Source: Onchocerca volvulus
Taxonomy: Eukaryota > Nematoda > Chromadorea > Rhabditida > Onchocercidae
NCBI GenBank assembly: GCA_000499405.2
Contig: HG738138.1
Coordinates: forward strand, 10,290,888 to 10,354,887
Length of the DNA: 64,000 bases
Direction: 5' to 3'
Positions 42,701 through 56,000 of the stretch are shown in pieces (position 1 is the first letter of the stretch; every line of letters starts with the position of its first letter). The notes under the pieces are model-generated. The model was given only the letters and a program-made list of their open reading frames with translations, did not search any database and was not told where the DNA came from. Made by a program: the position numbers and the translations under genes.

Positions 42701-45700
42701 TATTAGACGAACTTCATGCTTCTTGCAATTTTTTGGCTCCGTCAGTTAATGATTTATGCTTGGTAGGTATAAAGAACTACGTTCATCGCCAAAAAAATTT
42801 ATTTGTGCACGTAATCTTAATTTTTGGATTCTTCTGCTTATATTCTGTAATCAGAATTTCGTTATTTTTAACATATTTTTTGCAGGAGCCGCTTGCCCTA
42901 GCACAGTTGCAGTTTGAAAAGTTCATGGCACTAATTGAAAGTACAGTTGATATAGCTTATTTCAATAAAAACGGATTATACAGGATATTACCAAATATCG
43001 ATGGAAATCTACTTGCAGATGCTGAAAGAATGCATGAAATTGAAATGAAGTGCAATACTTTGTTAAAAAAGGTCATTTTCTCGTTGACTTGTCGATTTGT
43101 TATGCTTTGATCTGATCGATATTATTGTTTGTTATTGCTACGTAAGATAGCATTAACTATTTAAAGTAATATATTATTTGCATAATTTTGTTTTTAGGTT
43201 TGTTCTCGAATAACGGAAGCAATTAAACTCGAAAATACTGAAAATCATGGTTTTCATTTTCGAGTCACTTTAAAGGTAAGATTTGCTATGTAATGTTCTG
43301 TATAATTGATGCGTGTAAAATATTGAACATCACTAAATCTTCAAGTTTTTGATTACTCAAAAGTATATGGGAGTTAATGATTTCCTTGTACATGACTTAT
43401 TTGAAAGGGATGCTGTTTTCAGGCTGAAAAATCAATTAGACAGTCAGGTATGCATATTCTGGAAACAAGTAAAGGTTCCGGTGTGCGCTTCACTTGCGTC
43501 GATCTGGATGTACTAAATCGTGAATATCGGAAATTTTCTTCTCATTACGAAGCAGTTCAAAGCAAATTTATTGACATGGTTGTCGAAACTTGTTGTGAGT
43601 TATGTTTTCTTCAACTGGAATGCTGTTTTATTTATGTATAGAAATTACTGAAAAGTAGCTATTTAGCAGCTTCAAAGTACAAAAGATGTTATCAATCAGA
43701 AATATTTTAGCGGGTTATGTTCCAACATTCTGTGAATTATCTGAAGCAATCGCTATAATTGATGCTCTGGTTGCACTTTCCGTACTGGCCAGCGGATCTT
43801 CTTCTGTTTACGTGAGACCACAAATACTTGATGAAGGTCAGTCTTGCAGATTTAATTTTTAATTGAAAAGGAACTGTACTTACGAGAAATGATTTTAATT
43901 TTCATTATTTTTTGCAAATTTGGAGCATCGTCTTGTAGTTTGTTGCACTTGACATTTCATCACTTAAGGAAGATTTGATTTTAAATAATTAAGATTTTTG
44001 ATGAAAATAAGGCTGTTTCCATTTGGTTCAAGCCTTTCATCAATTCGAATGATGTTCACTATGGTCGTGTTTCTATGTATGTTATTTTCAGGTAAGCAAG
44101 TTCTGGAACTCAAAAAATGTCGTCATCCAGTTATGGAGGCGAGCCCAAATTCGTCGCAATTTATATGCAATGATATAGTTCTTGGCAGCGAACAAGGAGG
44201 TTAGAACTTTTTTCATGAGAAATGATGGAAATTATCTTTTTGTTATTATATTTTTCAAGTCCTTACTTCTGTCGTAAATTGTGGCGAAATTGTTTCATGG
44301 ATGCAGTCCATTTCAGATAATACAATGTTTTTGGTACTGACAGGTGCAAATATGGGAGGTAAAAGTACATATTTACGTTGTTGTGCACTGTCTGTACTCT
44401 TGGCACAAATGGGCTCATTTGTGCCATGTGAGAGTGCCAGATTTTCTCTTATAGATGGCATTTATACCAGGTGCTTTTTCTCTTTGCAGTTATATCTATT
44501 CGCCAGCCATTATATATATTGTTTTACAGATGATTCTTTTTTAGTTTTTGGAAATTTTGTGGCACTTTCATGAATGCAGTTGTAACCGCTTTTTTGTAAA
44601 TTTAATAGAAAATATCAAAGACATTTCACTTTCACAAGTCACTTTTTTTTTCTAGTCATCTAATCTAGATGAAAAGAAGCCAGCCGTATCGTAAGAGACA
44701 CTTCATAGAACTTAAAAGAGAAAATAGTACATTGTCATTTTCCAATGAATTCCATCATATGACTTTATGCAATTGAAGTTTTAATAAGTCGGTCATTTAT
44801 CCTCTTATTAACTTGAAGCAGTCCTAGTTGACGACTTACATCTCCATTAAGAATTATATCGAAAAAATGTTTGCGTAGAAAAATCACAGTTAATGTTTAG
44901 AAATATTAGCAGGATGTTTGGGGAACCTAATAAATATTTTCATTTTCTTCGCATTTAGAATAGGCAGCTGCGATTACCAGTGTAAAGGAGTTTCCACGTT
45001 TATGGCAGAAATGAATGATTGTGCATCAATTCTCGAAGTTAATTTTTTTTCTTCCTATCTTGATGCTAATTACTAAATAATTCATGAATCTCGTTTTAAA
45101 AATCTTTCTCGAACCAGTCTTTTGGAAATTCTGAAAGCTAAAGGGATAGTAGTTTTTTTGTCTCAGATTTTGTATTTTACAGTCAGCAACATGTCATTCA
45201 TTGGTTATTGTTGATGAACTTGGACGTGGTACATCAACATATGATGGCTTCGGATTAGCTTGGGCAATTGCAGAGTAGGTTATATTTTCTTCTGCAGTTT
45301 CTTTTTTTATCACCTGCCTTCCTTTTTTACGATAGAGCAAAAAAAAAAAAAAAGGAAAGATTTGCAGAAATATTGTTTCAAGAGTGAAATGTTTCTGCAT
45401 ATATGCTACGCATTATCATGAACTGACTGGATTGAGCCGTATATATCCGAAGCAGTTGAAAAATGTTTGTACCGCTTCTGAAATTGATGAGAACGGACAG
45501 CTCATTTTACTGTATAAGGTAGTACCGGGTGTTGCGGTTCGTTCTTTTGGCTTGAACATCGGTAAAATGATTGGTCTGCCAGACAATGTTCTTCAGGTAT
45601 GGCGATTTTTAATTGTATAATTTGACATTAGGACATTAGCAAGCAGACGAGGAAAGAAGCCATGCGTTTTAGGCTGCAAGCGACATGTTGGAGAAATTGG

Positions 45701-45822
45701 AGGCAAGGAATTCAAAATTAAGTCCGGATGAAAAGGAATTGTACAAGAAGATCCACAGTTTAGGAGACGATGAGCTTCGACGACAGCTTTTGGACAATTT
45801 GATGAATGAAGAAGGCGAGTGA
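39764..45822 (+). CDS. msh-2: DNA mismatch repair ATPase MSH2
   Basis: MutS homologue, the common partner in MutS-alpha/beta that recognises mismatches and insertion loops in nuclear DNA. Exons: 39764-39841, 39992-40079, 40262-40395, 40766-40879, 41042-41131, 41241-41451, 41743-41925, 42065-42142, 42285-42463, 42649-42762, 42886-43071, 43198-43275, 43423-43594, 43711-43836, 44092-44199, 44317-44470, 44959-45037, 45183-45274, 45368-45596 and 45673-45822. All are in phase, giving 880 residues (human 934). Landmarks: FERNEFY at the domain-I start, HYRVEVY, the core levers (ECYRLYQ), Walker [11 protein letters not shown] near residue 656, GVSTFMAEM, Walker B LVIVDE near 731 followed by [17 protein letters not shown], and ATHYHELT. 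The acceptor before exon 4 is an unusual TTTGAG. The C-terminus is shorter than the human one. Confidence 0.96.
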
Positions 45823-46443
45823 CAAGCCTGTTCGGTCCGATTCTTCAAATGGCTTCTGAAGTTTCATGTGCATATTTTTCATACTCGATCTCTTTGAAAA
45901 TCAAAATGTTATTGTTGCTTCACATCCATAACATCTTCCAGTTTTTAACTTTATGTTCTAACAAAAAAACTATATCTAAACAACATTAGTAAGTAATATA
46001 TAAATCGCCACATGCAGTGAATTTTGTGTACCTGAAATGGTGAATGAATTGTCGATAACGGAATTCAAATCATATTTTTATCAGTTTTGAGTTTTTAAAG
46101 CATACTAAAGCCGAAAGTACTTACACAAATAACTATGCCTACAATTGCTGGATGACGAATTGTGAAGTTGTGAGATAACCTGACCCACTCCGTCTCTAGA
46201 ATCCTTAACTTTCTTCACTGTTTCTAGTATTTAGCTTTGTAACCTCCACAAGTTATCTCTAGTTGCATTCGACAGTGAGTTTTTTAGAAGAAAGAAGCCT
46301 AACTCATACAACCGCTCTATAAAAACCAGTAAATATGCATCGTTTAAGTTTTTTTTTTTTTTTTTTTTAAATAATTGAAGTAACAGACAATTTCATACAA
46401 TTTCGTAACAACAATCTGCAAATATATATCATTTTCTGAGCAC
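45823..46443. other. Convergent spacer between msh-2 and the M3 homologue
   Basis: About 620 bp between two gene 3' ends, AT-rich, with a poly-T run near 46349-46368. No ORF is supported. Confidence 0.6.
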
Positions 46444-46449
46444 TTTATT
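46444..46449 (-). terminator. Possible poly(A) signal of the M3 homologue
   Basis: TTTATT on the plus strand (AATAAA on the minus) lies immediately after the stop codon at 46450-46452. The implied 3' UTR would be very short. Confidence 0.45.
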
Positions 46450-49400
46450 TTATTTCGCTTCAAGTTTCTCTGTATCATTCCGTGCATCTGAAGCCAAATA
46501 TGGGGTGGTATCTTCTTTGGAAGCAGCAATACTACTAATGTGGTATTGAGGAGGGTCGTAAAAGTCGCACATAGCATCAGGACTAGGATCGCGTCCCTAA
46601 ATCAATAATTTCAAATAGTTATGCTAGGAAAAAAAAAAAGAAACGGAAGAAAATAGTTTTTTAGAGGTAAGAAAGTTTTGATTTAGTATTCATGCCTGAA
46701 AGCGTCGATAAAGTTCCCTTTGTGGTTGACTCGCTCCCTCGAACAAAATTGCTTTTTTCAGACGATCACCAGTTGCACAAACATCATTTTCTTTCTCAAA
46801 TGTATCGTGAATATCCAAAGCAAGCATCTAAAATGAATTCGAGAAAACAAAAATGCATATGCACATTCACTGCGTTCATGTGAAAGAATAGAACTGAGTT
46901 TTCAGATTTTTCCCAGAAAACTATAACGCTATCAGAATATATTATTACTAGCAGGACGCACTGTATCATTCCAGGATCATTATCAGAGCACCTGAAGATA
47001 CCAATTAAGTACTTTAAGCTTGCATCATAAATTCAACAAAAAAAAGAGAAAGAAAAAATACACTCAAAACACTCATATCAACCAGACTGCATATTTATTA
47101 TATTACATAGCGCAAGTAGTAAATTCCTTTTTCGCTTCAATTTTGTTTCCTCAGCATAACCTGAAAAAAGCATACCTCTGACCAAAGCCGACTATAATAC
47201 ATGCTCATCGACATACTTTTACCAAAAATTGGGGCAAAAGAACATGGTAGCATATCTCTCTTTGCATTTTTGAATGCAAAATATTCCGTTAATTTCTGGT
47301 GATATATTTCTTGCCATGTAACTCTATAAAATTCATGTATTAATTAAGAGCTTGATTATCATAAGATTTTAAAATAAATGCTTATAACGAAAATTTAATA
47401 GCCTTAAAAACATTTACACAGAAGATCGACTTAGATGTCACAAACTTAAGAGCGTATCTCCATTATAAATTAAGGCTTGTTTATGCTTCACTCATATAAC
47501 TGTACGACCTTTCAGAACTGTATCAACAGGACATCAAAATAAAAATGGTTCTGTTCTTTAATTTTTATCAAGGCACCATTCTTCTCCTAGAATTATTGTA
47601 TATTCTGGAGTGGAATCAATTTCCGGCTTGCTTTCACCTTAACCAGGATTAATTGGCAAATTCTTGAAATAAGCATATTAACATTTGAACCACATAAGAA
47701 TTTTTCCCAGACGACAAGATGATGGAAGCAAGAACATATTATCAAGTAAAGAATTGCAAACAACTAACTGATCAGTATCTTTCATGTCGAAGAGCGTGAG
47801 ATCAAAGTCTGCCCAAAATAATGCACGATAAGTTTCGTAAAATGTGGAGCGTGATAAACTCAGTGCAATATTATTTGCTTTGGTTTCCGATAATGCTTCA
47901 CCAGTTTTCTTCAAATTAATGCATTACATAAATAATGTTCACAGTATTCCTCCGAGAACAAATTAATTCTGATAAATTTCCTAGTCTAGACTTTCCCGTT
48001 AAAATGCAACCATGAGAACAAAAATGACTGATATTCAACTGAAAACTTACCAAATGTTTAGAGGATAAGGCACATAATAATACGGGCTTAAAAATAAAGA
48101 ACTGCACAATAGTTGGCAGCAAGTCCACAGCATCCATATCGTGAGCATGAAAAATTCTCCATGGAACTAACAAATCTCTGTATGGTGATTGAGAGAGCAA
48201 AAATTGCAATGCACGACCTGTCTATAATATTTAACCAGCCCACTAATATGGATCTATACATACATGCATCACAGATAATGCAAAAAATAATTTATGCATT
48301 AGGCATTTTTGTATTTTGTAATTTAGAATACTGTGACGACAAGAATTCTAAGTACAAATTTACATCGTAAAAAATATCAACTAACAACAATAATACCATA
48401 AGAAAGTCACGTAAATGCTCAATACAGTACATTTGTTGAAACGAATTCTATTCTTAAGCTTAATTGATGCATTTCTTTATCTGCCAATGATATAGATGAA
48501 GTTAATAGACTCACGTGGAAAAGAAGATTCTGTAATTCTTCATAATGTAAAAGTGTGGATGAATCCGGATGATTAGATATGCTGAGATTAGCAAAGAGAT
48601 AAACTATTTTGTCCCATCTATTTTCAGCACAACTACCTGGAATTTTTACAATGAAAATAGCATCCATCCAAAAAAGGGTCAAGTATCGATAAGATATCTC
48701 ATGAAGAGATGATCTAAACATCAACATATGGAATGTTACATTTTGTCAAGTTTTTATAATGATGAATGCGATCAATGAGTAAATAATTACTTACTTCTTC
48801 CGAGCAAAGCATCCCATGTACAACACTTATTGGGTCGTTCAAAAGGATCGACATAGAGGCGACCAAAATCCAATCCTAAAAAGTATAGAAACCAAATAAA
48901 AAAATTCTTGGTAGAGAAATAATGTAGTTATGCAGACGATTTTTTGAGAGTAAATTAACATTGCAATGGCCTTATGCTAACGCTGAAAAATGATCTATGC
49001 AAATTTTGAAGATTAAAACAGTTTACCTAATGCTGAATCCGTTACCGAGAAAATCCGAATATCTGGATGACATCTATCAAGGTTACTGCCGGTAATATCC
49101 TTAATGAAATTTTAAATTTGGTAATTAACAAGTAGAAGTGTAATCGATGAGCTGAACTACTAAGAAAACAATCCAAAAGTGCAGTGATTAACCAGCAAAT
49201 ATAGCATCGTTAATTTAAACGTTAAAAGAAAGGAAGCTTACCTCGAACAATATACCAAATATATATGAAAAGACTTCCAACATATTTTCAAAGGTGGGCC
49301 AGAAAGGGAAATGATACATGAGATCCAAAGAATTAACTCTGTAAATTGAACAACTGACAAATTTTTTATGATTTTGAAAGTCAAAAAAAAAAAAACAGCG

Positions 49401-52400
49401 AAAATATATTAGTGAAGAGCTATAATATGGAACTGGTCACCATTACTCAGCATAACAAACCAACTCGTGTAAACTTTCTGCCTCTCTACGGCAAATATAA
49501 TATAAATCTGACGGAGCCAGAGTATAAAGTTTTTCCTTCTCTGCAGCAAAATTGGACCAGGCTTGCATCCGATCATCGAATAATGGTCGCATTCTCCTTG
49601 CCAAGCTAAAAAGTACATTTTTTCAAAAAGCGAACCATAAAGTACTGCAACAGTCCCAGTACTCTTACATAGAAAAAATCAAGATCAACCATGATATAGT
49701 ATGAGCTTTTTTTCTAACAATCATACTGCCATATTTTCGCACAGTAAAAAGGATTTAAAATTGTTGTATTTCAAATGTCCTGGTCTCTACAATCTTGCAC
49801 TTTCATAGAAATAATCAACTCATACTACAAAAACATTTCTTCAAATAATGTGCTGTTTAGACAAGCCTGGATTAACCTTCATAAACTTTTCGCATCAGCG
49901 AAAAGTTTATGAAGACGACCATATATATTATACAATGACTTGAATACTGCCATAAATTAAATTTACTAACGCCTTCGTAAATTTTCGCACAATTTTTGGG
50001 GACTCCGCCATTTTATAAGCCAAGCGATATTCAGCATATGTGGCAAATCCAAGCAAAGCAGCTTTCTTCCCTCTGAGAAATACTTTATATACCAAAGTAT
50101 TCTATCAAGACAATTAAGTTCTAATGTGAATACAAAATAATCAAATTCTTAGGTCATTTTTGTTAGGTTGAAATGCGATATAGCTGTTTCTTGAATAACA
50201 CAGGGCCCACTTTCTTATTATATTTCATAGTTGAGTAAGTTTTAAACTTAGGCTTGAATTCAAAAAACAAAATATAATTTTTTTAGAATCTAAATCACGG
50301 CTCATCAAAATATAAGAAAAGGTTTAACATGTAATCGTATCAGCTTTCATCATTAACCCTCGCAGTAATATCCACAAAGCAATCCTCATCAAAAACTCAC
50401 TGATGTCTCCTGATAATTTCAATTGTCCTTGCATTACTTGTAACACGTGCTAAACTATGTGGTTTTGCAGCACGAGAAATCCATTTATCCCAAACAGTCG
50501 CACGAATAGCTTTATCACAGCAATAAGTCAATATTGGTTTTACAGATCTTGCTGTTGCAGTAACAAGCCAAGGTCCCTCTTCATATAAGGCTCTATAAAA
50601 TCCATTTTGTAATTTCACTAGGTGCTCATAAATGTTTATAAATGCATTTTTCTGCACTTATATAAATTTTTTTCCGATCATAAAATATACATTGATAAAA
50701 AAGAAAAATGCTTGGATTGCCTGTTTACTGCAAGTTTTCTCAACACTTCGGGAGGCGCATCCTTAAATATCGCTCGATCCGTAACTTCAATACTCTCCAT
50801 ATCTTCTGAATTTCGCAATGCCAATCTAAATAGGGAAATTCTAAAACAGCATAAACAACAAATAAATGTTCAGAACAGCTTAAGTGTTAAATCTGCCAAA
50901 ACCGTGCAAGTGTATTAAAAATTGTTTACTTGTCTGGATGCAATCGAACGATATCTGCCCTCATCATATAATGCACAAGCTAGGATACCTCAAAATTTCG
51001 ATAAGTTACAAGTTAAGGAATGCGTAAAGCATACCTATATTTAAGTATATAATGCTCAACAAAACTGTCGTGTCCTGAAAACTGCTCAAATTTTTTCGAA
51101 GTTTCACCCATGGCTGTTGACTTCATTTGTAGATAATGGAAATCGGCAAACCTTCTTTTCCATTTGTCTATGGTTTCATTTCTTTCACAAAGCGTCTAAA
51201 CTCATCCATAGGTGAATACATAAATTAATACAATTATAAACAAATTTCGCCTGTGAAAATTATATTTATTATTGGAATAATATAGGGTAATGTTCAGCAA
51301 AATAGTAATATTTCTTGCATAATAAAAAGTCTCATAAAGGCTGAAAGAAACTATTCGGCTATAGAAGTACGATGGTTTAATTTATTGTTGTAAAGTATGT
51401 TTTTTAGCGCTGAATCTCGCAAAATGAATGGAATGTCCTTTGTCAAAATGCTATGAAAACAACACTTTACTGCAAACAGAATATCAGCAAAGATAACCTT
51501 GACAGCTCTAAAAAAGACATCATATTTCCATTTTGCAGAAACTTCATTGATGGCTAATTCATGAATCTGTAATTAACCGCTTCAAAAATTACTCCAAATG
51601 CAAAAATCATTTCTGATGAAGAAAAGCGTCCGGAAAACTACCATACAAAAAAAGGAAAAGAAAAATAATAAATAAACGAAATAAGTATCCATAAAATACC
51701 AACTCTGGGAAAAAACTACAGTAATGAAGTAACAGAACTCTTAAAGTAACAAAATGATCAGACTCCACTGGATCCCTCAATAACTGTAATTCAAGAATTA
51801 AATGTTAATTTGGAGACATAGAATGCAAATCAAACAATTTACTTTCATGAAATCAGCTTGTAATTCATCAGAAAGTGGCCAATCTGTAACCATTCTAGTC
51901 CACAGTGTATGAAAAGCGTATAAGACTCTTTCTTCTTCAGCGATGAATGGTTCAATAACATTTTCAAAAGTTAAATCTTCCGGTTTCACTGAAAAATGGC
52001 ATTATCTCATATATTTATGAATAAAAAATAACAAAATAGAAAAAGATGAAAGGTCTAATTTCTATCTCAGTTTCTCTAATAAGTATGAGCATATCATAAA
52101 AAACAGTTATCCCATCATCAACAAAATTCATGGGATTAAATTATCGGAATTGCAACAATTTTTCCTCAAAACAACCTCAGAAGAAAAAAAATAGAAGGAA
52201 GAGAAATATTTTGAAACTATTCATAAATTTACCAATATATGAAAACGTGCATTAAACATATTAGATATATTTAACTTACTTCCTTCTAACAGTTTCATAT
52301 GCTCATGCATTGTTGCTCCGTACTCCAACAACATTCGAACAGTCCCTTCATACATTTCTTTTGCTAAAATTTAAAATTACTATGAAGCAATACACAATAT

Positions 52401-53058
52401 TACTATTGAATCCCATTGATAACTAAGGTATGTGTGGCAATAGTCAATTCCGGTCATTTCCATGGATTCTCCAGAATTGAACACAAAGATGAAGGATGGA
52501 AAAGTACTGGATAAGATGTAAGAGATCAGTACTGCAAAACGATCAAATCAGCAGAGACGTAATCAACTACGAAATTTAATTCAAATTTAATTCAACTGAA
52601 CCATAGCGCATATATCTGAAATAAACGCACAGTGGAAAAACTTACGAGGAATACAAAGAGCTGGCCAATCTTCTGCACTGCAAACATTAGCCACAAATCT
52701 ATTGTTCTCGGGAGTAGCATTTGGCACAACAGGGAATCTGTGATACACAATAAATTTCCAGGTGTCATGTTCATCATTTGAACAAATTATTTAGCGATAG
52801 ACCAACACATTATTAGCTGTTTAATTATTGAAAAGGGAAAAGTAAATATCAACAAAATGAGCATCATAATAAGATTAATAAGGTAAAACAAACGAACAAA
52901 GCATAATAACCAGCATGTCGATAAGCATTCGATAATGAAAGAGCTCGTTTGGAACCAAACAAAAACCATCTACAACTAGTTGATGGTTCTGAGATGGTTG
53001 CATCTTTCAACAGAGTGCGGCCAAACCAAGCTGTTCTTCTGGCAACGACCGATACCAT
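46450..53058 (-). CDS. M3-family oligopeptidase homologue with a degenerate zinc site
   Basis: Relative of oligopeptidase A / thimet oligopeptidase. Exons (minus): 53058-52911, 52737-52646, 52363-52280, 51988-51843, 51566-51498, 51195-51035, 50959-50930, 50840-50729, 50651-50401, 50072-49967, 49605-49447, 49338-49242, 49099-49027, 48875-48795, 48636-48515, 48221-48051, 47908-47769, 47323-47176, 46827-46696 and 46596-46450, about 820 codons. Family blocks: FRLALRNSED, GPW.VT, LLGF..YAEY..A.KMA, HPDIR, FGR.Y.DPFERPNK, QNLLFH and YYS.LW. The first exon is Arg/Ser-rich and could be a mitochondrial presequence. The HExxH zinc motif reads FHTGRA, and Asp replaces the expected third ligand Glu (DAVDLLP). 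It is therefore probably not a working zinc peptidase. Joins 1/2 and 10/11 are not phase-compatible with the sites I can see, and the last intron has a GC donor. Confidence 0.85.
49877..49914. repeat. Perfect 17-bp hairpin in an M3-homologue intron
   Basis: Arms 49877-49893 and 49898-49914 are exactly complementary around the 4-nt loop ATCA. It lies in the intron between exons 10 and 11. Confidence 0.95.
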
Positions 53059-56000
53059 TCCTTCAAATCATTCGTGATCTAAGTATTTTATCCTCATCAA
53101 AATCAGTTCCAACATAAAAGACGTATGAATATGGCCAACGATGTGAATAACAACTGAACAACCTTATTCAAGACATCTTTACTTGTTCCATTCCTAACTT
53201 CAGCAACAGCAGCAGTATATTCGTTTTGCTCTCAATGAATGATAACGCTGATAATGCACGAATTAATAGCAATTGGTTCCGCATCGGAAAGTTGTGCGAA
53301 TAATAACAGATTTTTTCAAAAAGCTGTTTAAAGAATTAATTATGTTAGCATTAGTTCCAGAGAGACGGGAAAGATTGATGACAAATGTTACAGAAACTAT
53401 AATCAGAGATTGGGAAGAAACTGAGTAAACACAAAAAAAGTACGTAAATAAATCAAGGAAAATATCATCAAAATCATAACTGATTCGAACGATTCTATTC
53501 AGTGGGCTTCGATTCGTGTTGCAGTATCTATTTTTCAAATTTGTTTTAGGAAACGTCCATTATTGCTGACTACAGATTGTTCTGTTCGTTAATATTCAAT
53601 ACAATGCTTTGTTCCTCTCAGTTTTTTCTGAGTGATAAGCTGGACGCATTTCTATTCAGACTTTTATTTCAAATATTCCACGAGATTCCGAAAAAAATAT
53701 GTGGCACTGTGGCTTCCGTTTGATTTGCGCAGTCCATTTCATTTGAATAATGAACTGGATTCCATTTCTCTCCGGACCTTTACTCAAATTATAATGTTCC
53801 ATAATACTCCGATAAACGTCGTCAAGAAGATCCTTCTTGTTAAAGAAATACTATGATTACTAATTGAAAAGTCAATAATAAATGCTTTCATCGGAAACAA
53901 AAGAAATAAATTTAAGATAAGAAAAGTTACTTCCAGATATCGCTGAAAAAGCGAAAAAAAAAAAAAAAAAACAGTGGTGAAATTCAAGAATCTTTTTTCA
54001 CTGTGGAAGAAAAAGACAATTGTGGAAATCAACTCGCATTATAATAAATAGTGCGTATGAATGAGACCAGTAAATGGATATTAAGAGGCACTGTTTTTGG
54101 CTCTTACGAGATATGCCACATTCATAGACTTATCTTCCAGCCAATCAGAGCAAAATGTTTCCGTATGATAATTTACTTCAGGACAAATGAGCTTCTTGAT
54201 TGAAGATGCAAAATTTGCTTCCACGCATCACTGCATGAGCATTTCAACTTACTTTTTTTTGCAGTATTCTCTTTTTCCGTTATCTTAACTATTGGATACT
54301 TCTGTCAGTAAAACCTTTACTATGTAATATATATATATATATATAGTTTTAGCAGTTATCTGGAGCAGTTACGATAGATTAAAACAATACTTTCGATACA
54401 AATGATATCTTCCGGCAGTTTTTTAAATTTAATTGACGCATGTTCAGAACGAATTCTAGAGGCATTCTGTTAGAGGTTCTTAGATTTTGCATTGATAACA
54501 ATTATGTTCATATTGTATAATGATGTCGCGTTCAATTCAGTATCAATCACTGGCAAAGAGAAGGTCACTGGTACTGCAGGAGACATCAGCGAACGGATTT
54601 TATCATTAATACGTACCTATCATTCACTGGAATTATTTTCACTTATTTATCACCAGTTATTTCCTTACACAGATCTCGGATATTAATTCAGAGAGATAAA
54701 TTTCACCGTGCCATTACTTTTTCTTTGATCAAAGGACTATAACACTGAAGGGAATAATTGAATTCATTGAAAATTTCTCTGCAGACATTAAAAGTCAAGG
54801 AGCCAAAGTTTATATAATGAAAAAATTTTTGCGACAATCTTTGAAATAACGGTACCCGAGAAAACTACAATACTACGTTCAAGCTTTGCATTTATGAGAC
54901 TCAATGAAACATAATAATTCTAACGAATTCAATAAATTGAACCCCTGGCCTTTTCCATTTTTTTCTCTACCGACCTTCTGATTTTATAACTTTTAATTGT
55001 GACTCACTGAAACTTTTCTTTGAAAATTGCTCAAATTAGTATTTATATCCTTACTGGTATATCAGATTATTTAACAGATGTGGATGAAGTGAACGAAAAG
55101 ACTGACTTGAAACTTCCATTTCTACCAAAGCTACCGATTAGAAAAAAGATTTGCAAGATGTAAATTCCAATAGAGAAGGCGAGTTCTGTAATGACTTACA
55201 AACCATACTGTTTCATGTTTATACATGCTCAAGACTGATTAATCGAATACCCTCTAAATAACCAATGGAGGGATGAATCACTATTCATAACAACACTTAT
55301 TGGCCCATCCCCAAACGATAATCATGAGATTATCGCTAGATAGGACTAAATTTTTCTTTAAATTATATTTGTGATATCTTTTCTGTTTCCTTGAATGATT
55401 GATTTCCCTCTCAATTCAATCATCTCACTTCCAAAAAATTGTTGTTGTCATCATTTTCATACAGGTAGAAACATATAACTTCACAGCTTACATCCTAACA
55501 GCAAGAAACATCAAAGATCATTGTATGAAGTATATTTGCACGTACACGTATACACTTCGCGCTCGTGTAGCGTGCATGAGCAGAACATAGCAATTGCCCT
55601 CAAATAAACCATCCGGAATGAGCGAGCCATTCCGAGAGATGAGGGACAATAAGTGTTCCGTTCCTCCCTGTTGCCTATTCAGGACAGTTATTTTAGATGA
55701 TCCCTCCACGTGTTTTGTGATTGTAAGCCTTGGATTATTCTATTCCGCTTTTCTGTTCTTCCACAATCTATGCCGATGTTACTGTTGTTTCCTCCCATTT
55801 TCCACACTCATTCAGTTCGTTCTTCTTCTGTTGCGCATGGTGCTTTCTTACTCTTATTGGATTATTGATTTACGTGCAATCATGGAAGTCTGCCGCTTAC
55901 TTATTTTGAATCACAGCTTTCCAAATTTATATGTTAATCATTTTGGGGAGAAATCTGTCTAATTCGTACATGTACCATTACCTAGAAATCATTATCCCAT

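Noticed and set aside
48113..48370. Plus-strand 85-codon frame
   Set aside because: A shadow opposite an M3-homologue exon and its intron.
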